From DASRIA01 sp035650255 (lineage in GTDB: Bacteria > Actinomycetota > Thermoleophilia > Solirubrobacterales > JBBDJG01), in NCBI GenBank assembly GCA_035650255.1, contig DASRIA010000060.1:1-52255 (forward strand): 52,255 nucleotides of DNA, given 5' to 3'. Made by a program: the position numbers and the translations under genes. The stretch's first letter is position 1. The number at the start of each line of letters is the position of its first letter. The notes under the pieces were generated by a model that was given only the letters and a program-made list of their open reading frames with translations, ran no database searches and had not been told where the DNA came from. Positions 48,011-52,255 of the stretch are shown in pieces.

Positions 48011-48691
48011 CTAGGAGCCTCCGTCCCTCCGCAGCCGGTAGCCGGCACCGCGCACGGTCTCGAGCGATTTCACGCCGAACGGGCGGTCGATCTTCTCGCG
48101 CAGGTAGCGGACATAGACCTCGACCACGTTCGACCGGTTCTCATAGTCGTAATCCCACGCATGCTCCAGCAGCTGGTACCGGCTGAGGAGCTCGCCCGGC
48201 CGGCGCATGAACGTCTCCAGCAAGGCGAACTCCTTCGGGGAGAGGGCGATCTCCTCCTCCCCGCGCCATACCTGCTGAGTCGCGGGGTCCATGCGGAGGT
48301 CGCCGACCTCGAGCACCGGGGGGCGCTCGACCGGGCCGCGCCGCGCAAGCGCGCGCAGCCGGGCAAGCAGCTCGGCCAGCGAGAATGGCTTGGTCAGATA
48401 GTCGTCCGCGCCCTGATCGAGCCCCTGCACGCGATCGTCGACCGAATCGCGCGCCGTGACCATGATGACCGGCGCCCACACACCGTCCTCGCGCAGCCTC
48501 TTGCAGGTCGTGAAACCGTCGATACCGGGCAGCATCACGTCCAGCACGACGGCGTCGAACTCGGTGGCGGCCGCCATCCACAGCGCGTCCTCACCGGTGG
48601 AGGCGAGGTCCGCGACGATGCCCTCGGCCTGCAGCCCACGGCGGACCGCGGCGGCCATCCGCTTGTCGTCCTCCACGATCAGAACGCGCAC
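48011..48691 (-). CDS. OmpR-family response regulator
   Basis: 226 residues from GTG 48691 (VRVLIVEDDKRM). The receiver domain has the acidic pair ED-D, the phospho-acceptor Asp in VVLDVMLPGIDG, the Thr in VTARDS and the Lys in YLTKPFSLAELLARL. A winged-helix domain follows (LSPKEFALLETFMRRPGELLSRYQLL to VRYLREKIDRPFG and RGAGYRLR). It heads the minus-strand operon and its stop lies within 3-30 nt of the kinase start. No Shine-Dalgarno precedes GTG, and a direct-repeat box lies 23 nt upstream (48715-48731). Autoregulation and leaderless translation are both plausible. Confidence 0.92.
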   Translation of the reverse strand: MRVLIVEDDKRMAAAVRRGLQAEGIVADLASTGEDALWMAAATEFDAVVLDVMLPGIDGFTTCKRLREDGVWAPVIMVTARDSVDDRVQGLDQGADDYLTKPFSLAELLARLRALARRGPVERPPVLEVGDLRMDPATQQVWRGEEEIALSPKEFALLETFMRRPGELLSRYQLLEHAWDYDYENRSNVVEVYVRYLREKIDRPFGVKSLETVRGAGYRLRRDGGS

Positions 48692-48714
48692 GTTGCGGAT
48701 TTCATCGTCCGAAG

Positions 48715-48731
48715 ATGAGAAGTCCGTGAGA
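48715..48731 (-). promoter_or_regulatory. Direct repeat ATGAGA-N5-GTGAGA (site 1), candidate autoregulatory box
   Basis: Hexamers at 48715-48720 and 48726-48731 with 5 bp between. On the coding strand it reads TCTCAC-N5-TCTCAT, with TGAAAT 10 nt further on as a possible -10. It lies in the 72-bp region shared with the divergent small gene, so it could regulate both. Confidence 0.6.
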
Positions 48732-48763
48732 AATGGCTTGGCAAAGCCATACGCGCGCGGGTT

Positions 48764-49024
48764 ATGCGCCCCATTCTCGTGGGTAACCACACCTCCATGG
48801 AACGGATGCACTCCGGCTCCGCCGCCGCTACTCCCGTGCAATCGGTCTTCGCATCGGCCCGCCAGTTCGGGCTGAGCCACGAGGATGTCCTGCGCACGTT
48901 CGACGAGACTCTCTGGTTGGTGGGCGAGGACGCCACCATCTCCGATTACCTCGACGAGCTGAGCGGGACCTTGGCGAAGCACATTCTCGTCAGGGAGCGC
49001 GAGCGCTCCCGGCGCAGGAACTAG
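48764..49024 (+). CDS. Small conserved-looking protein, paralogue of 4581-4796
   Basis: Up to 86 residues; starts at ATG 48764, 48797 or 48806 are all in frame and none has a clear ribosome site, so the first 14 residues are uncertain. The core runs from VQSVFASARQFGLSHEDVLR to DYLDELSGTLAKHILVRERE, which aligns with the protein at 4581-4796. It is helical and soluble and ends in Arg residues. It is divergent from the response-regulator operon and shares its promoter region, so it may be co-regulated. Function is not recognised. Confidence 0.68.
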   Translation: MRPILVGNHTSMERMHSGSAAATPVQSVFASARQFGLSHEDVLRTFDETLWLVGEDATISDYLDELSGTLAKHILVRERERSRRRN

Positions 49025-49037
49025 CCGGCCCGCGCGC

Positions 49038-49814
49038 TCACTCACCTTCCGGCAGGACGATCGGGTCGATGCCGTGCGTCCGCATGCCACGTTCGATCAG
49101 CGCGACCGTGGTCTCGACCACCTTCACGCGCGCGTAGGGCTTGGACTCGGCCTCGACGAGCTGCCAGTGCCCGAGCTCGTGGTCCGTGCGCGCGAGCATG
49201 TCCTCGACCGCCTCTTCGTAGGCCGGCCGCTGCTCGCGGTTGCGCCAGTCCTCCTCGGTGAGCTTCCAGCGCTTCAGCGGATCCCGCGCTCGCCGCTCGA
49301 ACCGCGCGAACTGTTCCTCGGGGGAGATGTGCAGGAAGAACTTGATCAGGATCGCGCCCTCACGGGCCAGCATGCGCTCGAACGACACGATCTCCTCATA
49401 GGCGCGTGACCACTGGTCCACGGTCGCGAGGCCATCGACCCGCTCGACCAGCACCCGTCCGTACCACGAGCGATCGAGCACCGACATCCCTCCCCAGCCT
49501 GGGAGCATGGACTCGAACCGCCACAGGAAGTGATGGCGCTTCTCGTCCTCGGTGGGCGCGCCGAATGCCGCCACACGCACGTGACGCGGATCGAGATTCG
49601 CGACCAGGCGCTTGATCGCCCCGCCCTTGCCCGAGGCGTCCCATCCCTCGAAGAGAACGCAGACCGGCGGCCCGATTCCGCCCTCCCCGAGCTTGCCCCC
49701 GATCTGCAGCCGCAGCGCGAGGAGCCGCCGCTGGGCGGTATCGAGCCGTTTGCCCTCCTTCGACTTGGAGAGCGACAGCGAGAGGTCCAGATCGCGCAGC
49801 GAAGGAGATGCCAT
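49038..49814 (-). CDS. ppk2: Polyphosphate kinase 2 (PPK2 family)
   Basis: 258 residues, typical of one-domain PPK2. Walker A is FEGWDASGKGGAIKRL (about 55-70), the DRSWYGRVLVERVDG stretch carries the Walker B Asp (114) and the start of the lid, and WRFESMLPGWG, FFLHISPEEQFARF, DPLKRWKLTEEDW and the Y-EE-VEDMLARTD motif follow in family order. PPK2 enzymes transfer phosphate between polyphosphate and nucleotides. Whether this one phosphorylates NDP or NMP cannot be fixed by eye. ATG 49814 has GAGG 6 nt upstream and starts 7 bp after the enoyl-CoA hydratase stop, so they may be co-transcribed. Confidence 0.92.
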   Translation of the reverse strand: MASPSLRDLDLSLSLSKSKEGKRLDTAQRRLLALRLQIGGKLGEGGIGPPVCVLFEGWDASGKGGAIKRLVANLDPRHVRVAAFGAPTEDEKRHHFLWRFESMLPGWGGMSVLDRSWYGRVLVERVDGLATVDQWSRAYEEIVSFERMLAREGAILIKFFLHISPEEQFARFERRARDPLKRWKLTEEDWRNREQRPAYEEAVEDMLARTDHELGHWQLVEAESKPYARVKVVETTVALIERGMRTHGIDPIVLPEGE

Positions 49815-49821
49815 CGGAGCC

Positions 49822-50625
49822 TCAGTCCGCGAACGCTGCGGGCCGCTTCTCCAGATACGCGGCGATCGCCTCGCGCGGCGCCGTCCCGTGCAGCGCCAGG
49901 ATCTGCTGGCGGTCCTCGTACTCCACGGCTGTCTGCTCGGACGGGATCTCGAGCGCCGACCACATGCCCTGCTTGGTGAGGCGGACCCCCCACGGGGCCC
50001 AGGCGGCGACCTGTTGGGCTCCCTCCAGAGCGCGCTCCAGCAGCTGCTCGTCGTCGACCACGTCCGCGACGAGCCCGATCGCCGCCGCTTCATCGGCGCC
50101 CAGGCGGCGGCCGGTCAGCATCAGCTCGTGGGCGCGCGATGCGCCGATCAAGCGCGGCAGCAGCCAGCTGGTCGCCATGTCGCAGTTGGACAACCCGATG
50201 TTGATGAACGCCGCGCGGAACACCGCGGCGCGCGCCGCGTACCGGATGTCGCTGGCGCATGCGAGCGCGATCCCGAACCCGGCCGCCCCCCCGTTGACCG
50301 CGGCGATCACCGGCTGGGGCGTCGCGCGCACCTGCAGGATCAGCCGCGACATGTGCTCCTGGTTGCCGAAATGGTCGCGGGCGGCGTCGGAGCCGTCGTT
50401 GCCGGGCGCCTGCCCGTACCCGCGCAGGTCGACACCGGCGCAGAACCCGCGGCCGGCGCCGGTCAGCACGATCGCGCGGCAGGCACGGTCGGCGGCCGCA
50501 GCTCGCAGCTCCTCGTGCAGCGCCGCGCACAGCTCGGCGTTGATGGCGTTCAGCTGCTCCGGTCGGTTCATCGTCACGAGACGCACATGCGGCGCGGGGC
50601 GCTCAGACAGGACAACGTCGCTCAT
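49822..50625 (-). CDS. Enoyl-CoA hydratase/isomerase (crotonase family)
   Basis: 267 residues from ATG 50625, with AGGAG upstream. Crotonase hallmarks are NRPEQLNAIN, the oxyanion-hole segments GAGRGFCAGVDL and NGGAAGFGIALACASDIRYA, and FRAAFINIGLSNCDMATSWLLPRLIG. The usual second catalytic Glu region reads NCDMATSW, so an Asp may take its role, as in many actinobacterial EchA-type homologues. Hydratase and isomerase activity cannot be separated by sequence alone. It is followed by PPK2 on the same strand. No beta-oxidation partners are in the window. Confidence 0.88.
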   Translation of the reverse strand: MSDVVLSERPAPHVRLVTMNRPEQLNAINAELCAALHEELRAAAADRACRAIVLTGAGRGFCAGVDLRGYGQAPGNDGSDAARDHFGNQEHMSRLILQVRATPQPVIAAVNGGAAGFGIALACASDIRYAARAAVFRAAFINIGLSNCDMATSWLLPRLIGASRAHELMLTGRRLGADEAAAIGLVADVVDDEQLLERALEGAQQVAAWAPWGVRLTKQGMWSALEIPSEQTAVEYEDRQQILALHGTAPREAIAAYLEKRPAAFAD

Positions 50626-50722
50626 GGGGGAGGCTCCTCTCGTCTGTGCTCGGCGGACCATCCTTCCACGGCCGCGCCGCCCGATCCAGCGGCTCGGTCC
50701 GGCTGCCGATATAGGTGGTGAC

Positions 50723-51535
50723 TTGGCTTCGATTGGGAAACGCACCCGGATGCTCATGGCGGGGTTGCTGGTGGGCGCGCTCGCCGCGGGCCTGACCCTG
50801 CTGCTCCTCGACACCGGCGAAGCGAGATGCAAGGGACGGTGCGAGCCGCCGCCGTTCGCGGCAACCTGGTCCTACCAGCTCCAGGGCCAGCCCCGCTTGA
50901 CGGGCGCGCGTGTGTACGACATCGACGCCTTCGACACCCCTGAGGCCTTCGTGCGGCAGCTGCACGCGCGGAAGCGCTACGCGATCTGTTACATCGACGC
51001 CGGCACGTGGGAGAACTGGCGCCCAGACCGGCGCCGCTTCCCCCAGTCCGCGCTCGGGCGCGAGAACGGGTGGCCGGGAGAGCGGTGGCTCGACATCCGG
51101 CGCATCGACGTGCTCGGGCCGATCATGCGCGATCGCATCTCCCTTTGTCGCCGGAAGGGGTTCGACGCGGTCGAGCCGGACAACGTCGACGGGTACACGA
51201 ACGAGACGGGCTTCCCGCTCACCCCGACCGACCAGCTGCGCTTCAACCGCGAACTGGCGCGTCTCGCACATCGCGCCGGCCTGGCCGTGGGGCTGAAGAA
51301 CGACCTCGACCAGGCGCGCGCGCTGCGGCGCGACTTCGACTTCGCGATCGTGGAGCAGTGCTTCCAGTACGACGAGTGCGAGCAGACGCGCGCCTTCACG
51401 CGTGCCGGCAAGCCGGTGTTCGCCGTCGAGTACGAGCTGCCGCGCTCTCGCTTCTGCTCACGCGCGCGGGCGCTGCGCATAAACGCGCTGCGGGCTCCAC
51501 TCGACCTGGACCGCCCGGGGACGCCCTGCCGATGA
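50723..51535 (+). CDS. GH114-like secreted glycoside hydrolase (endo-alpha-1,4-polygalactosaminidase family)
   Basis: 270 residues from TTG 50723 (AGGTGG 4 nt upstream); ATG 50750 and 50756 are alternatives. An N-terminal signal or anchor (MLMAGLLVGALAAGLTLLLL) is followed by a TIM-barrel with the GH114 hallmarks in order: YDIDAFDTPE, ICYIDAGTWENWRPD, ENGWPGERWLDIRR, FDAVEPDNVDGYTNETGFPL, LAVGLKNDLDQ and FAIVEQCFQYDECEQ. These acidic residues form the expected catalytic pocket. Members cleave galactosaminoglycan-type polymers, such as exopolysaccharide or biofilm matrix. It is divergent from the enoyl-CoA hydratase and about 50 bp from the convergent gene at 51587. Confidence 0.88.
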   Translation: MASIGKRTRMLMAGLLVGALAAGLTLLLLDTGEARCKGRCEPPPFAATWSYQLQGQPRLTGARVYDIDAFDTPEAFVRQLHARKRYAICYIDAGTWENWRPDRRRFPQSALGRENGWPGERWLDIRRIDVLGPIMRDRISLCRRKGFDAVEPDNVDGYTNETGFPLTPTDQLRFNRELARLAHRAGLAVGLKNDLDQARALRRDFDFAIVEQCFQYDECEQTRAFTRAGKPVFAVEYELPRSRFCSRARALRINALRAPLDLDRPGTPCR

Positions 51536-51586
51536 GCCGCTGACGGTCACCCTGGGGGCCTGCCCGGAGACCGAAAACCGGTTGGG

Positions 51587-51943
51587 TTAGCGGCGTTCTC
51601 TGATCGTGATCCGCCAGGTGCTCGGAGCGCTGGCGGAGAGGCGGCGGTACGTGCCGCGGCGGATCGTGATGCTGCCTCTGCGCGACCTCGTTTCGAGCAG
51701 GCGGAAGCCGCGGGTGCCGGTGATGCGGAGCGTGCCGCTGCCCTTGCGCCAGCTCAGTCGTGCGGTGCGGCGCAGCCTGATCGTGCCGATGCGCTGCGTG
51801 CCCCGGCCGCTGAACCTCCACGTCTTCGACGCGGTGACCTGCGGCGAGTCGGCGGCAGGCGCAACAGGCACGTGAGCCGTCAGGGCTGTCAGCGCGAGAC
51901 ACCCGGTCAAGAGCAGCGTGGCGACGAGCTTTGCCGGCCTCAT
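51587..51943 (-). CDS. Small secreted basic protein, function unknown
   Basis: The 118-residue product starts at ATG 51943, overlapping the upstream membrane-protein stop as ATGA. A signal peptide (MRPAKLVATLLLTGCLALTA) ends near APAA. A Cys in LLTGCLAL could make it a lipoprotein, but the signal then continues with hydrophobic residues, so cleavage at ADS seems likelier. The mature part is a single very basic beta-sandwich: TWRFSGRGTQRIGTIRLRRT, LSWRKGSGTLRIT, GTYRRLSASAPSTWRITIRE. This is a common pattern in small actinobacterial envelope proteins. No function can be assigned. Confidence 0.68.
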   Translation of the reverse strand: MRPAKLVATLLLTGCLALTALTAHVPVAPAADSPQVTASKTWRFSGRGTQRIGTIRLRRTARLSWRKGSGTLRITGTRGFRLLETRSRRGSITIRRGTYRRLSASAPSTWRITIRERR

Positions 51944-52255
51944 GCGATCCAGAGTGACGTGGCCAGCGCGCGGCCCGGCCGCAGGAAGAGCTTCACGAGC
52001 GGAGGCAGCGCCAGTGCGGAGGCGATCAGGCCGCCGGCCACCAGCCCGCCGCCCGGGTGCTCGAGGTGCGCGGGCAGCGCGATCATGACCTCGACCATCA
52101 CGGCCGCGGAGACTGCGGCCAGGGCCCACGCCATGCGCCCGAGCGCAACGAGCAGGCTGACGAGCAGGGTGGCGAGGGCGAGGCAGCCGAATCCCACGAA
52201 CAGACTTGTAGCGATCGTGCCCGACGTCCAGGGACTCGCGAGCATGCAGATCAAC
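51940..52255 (-). CDS. Polytopic membrane protein, 5' end not resolved at window edge
   Basis: At least 104 residues are visible. The frame is open to the right edge, so TTG 52254 need not be the start. Three or four helices are seen: SLFVGFGCLALATLLVSLLV, MAWALAAVSAAVMVEVMIAL and GGLVAGGLIASALALPPLVK. It is coupled by ATGA to the small secreted protein gene. The family is not recognised. Confidence 0.55.
   Translation of the reverse strand, partial: LICMLASPWTSGTIATSLFVGFGCLALATLLVSLLVALGRMAWALAAVSAAVMVEVMIALPAHLEHPGGGLVAGGLIASALALPPLVKLFLRPGRALATSLWIA

Noticed and set aside
1..52255. Search for tRNA, rRNA, insertion sequences, integrases and phage genes
   Set aside because: No recognisable cloverleaf, rRNA segment, transposase or recombinase was seen by eye; a covariance-model search would be decisive for small RNAs.

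Overview
The window is high-GC, gene-dense actinobacterial DNA. Several things point to the class Thermoleophilia (Solirubrobacterales or a relative): large secreted metallophosphoesterases with DUF11 or FN3 repeats, RTX repeats in a monoderm-type genome, peptidoglycan-binding adaptors beside MacB-type exporters, PASTA and streptogramin-lyase-like propellers, and frequent GTG/TTG starts. This taxonomic reading is an inference from gene content. No rRNA, tRNA, CRISPR array, integrase or transposase was seen.

Layout. 1-4.8 kb: a secreted CocE/NonD hydrolase cut by the left edge, a secreted protein with a duplicated module, a VOC-family ring-cleavage-type dioxygenase, and a small protein that has a paralogue at 48.8 kb. 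4.9-13 kb (minus): a seven-bladed propeller protein with a PASTA tail, then two HME-type RND permeases separated by a miniature adaptor lipoprotein. 13.5-19.5 kb (plus): a MacAB-like exporter (peptidoglycan-binding adaptor, ATPase, FtsX-type permease) followed by two lipoproteins. 19.7-28 kb: one 2763-residue secreted purple-acid-phosphatase-like protein with 17 DUF11 units, each 122 residues long. Behind it lies a decayed gene that shares its C-terminal domain. 29-29.9 kb: a two-gene operon of unknown function behind a palindrome. 30-34.6 kb (minus): a GT39 mannosyltransferase-like membrane protein and a GT2-GtrA-HPr-kinase-like fusion. 34.9-42.6 kb (plus): an operon of a metallophosphoesterase-FN3-CBM96 protein, a TolB-like propeller, and a metallophosphoesterase pseudoenzyme with RTX repeats. 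42.7-48.7 kb (minus): an eight-gene operon of response regulator, histidine kinase, two PepSY-like proteins, a lipoprotein, ABC ATPase, ABC permease and an anchored surface protein. 48.8-52.3 kb: the second small paralogue, PPK2, an enoyl-CoA hydratase, a GH114-like protein and two envelope proteins.

How the parts fit. Most genes act at or outside the membrane. The GT2 and GT39 genes look like a polyprenyl-phosphate-sugar and protein-glycosylation pair, flanked by very large Ser/Thr-rich secreted proteins that could be its substrates (inference). The two-component operon carries three copies of a direct repeat, NTGAGA-N5-NTGAGA (plus-strand reading): before the regulator, before the first PepSY gene and before the second. 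This is a good candidate binding site for its own OmpR-family regulator. Each ABC exporter cluster carries one member of the same lipoprotein family (18620-19501 and 45006-45779), which suggests a shared accessory role.

The least conventional items are the GT2-GtrA-kinase fusion, the pseudophosphatase beside its intact paralogue, the RND pair with a mini-adaptor, and the direct-repeat regulon.
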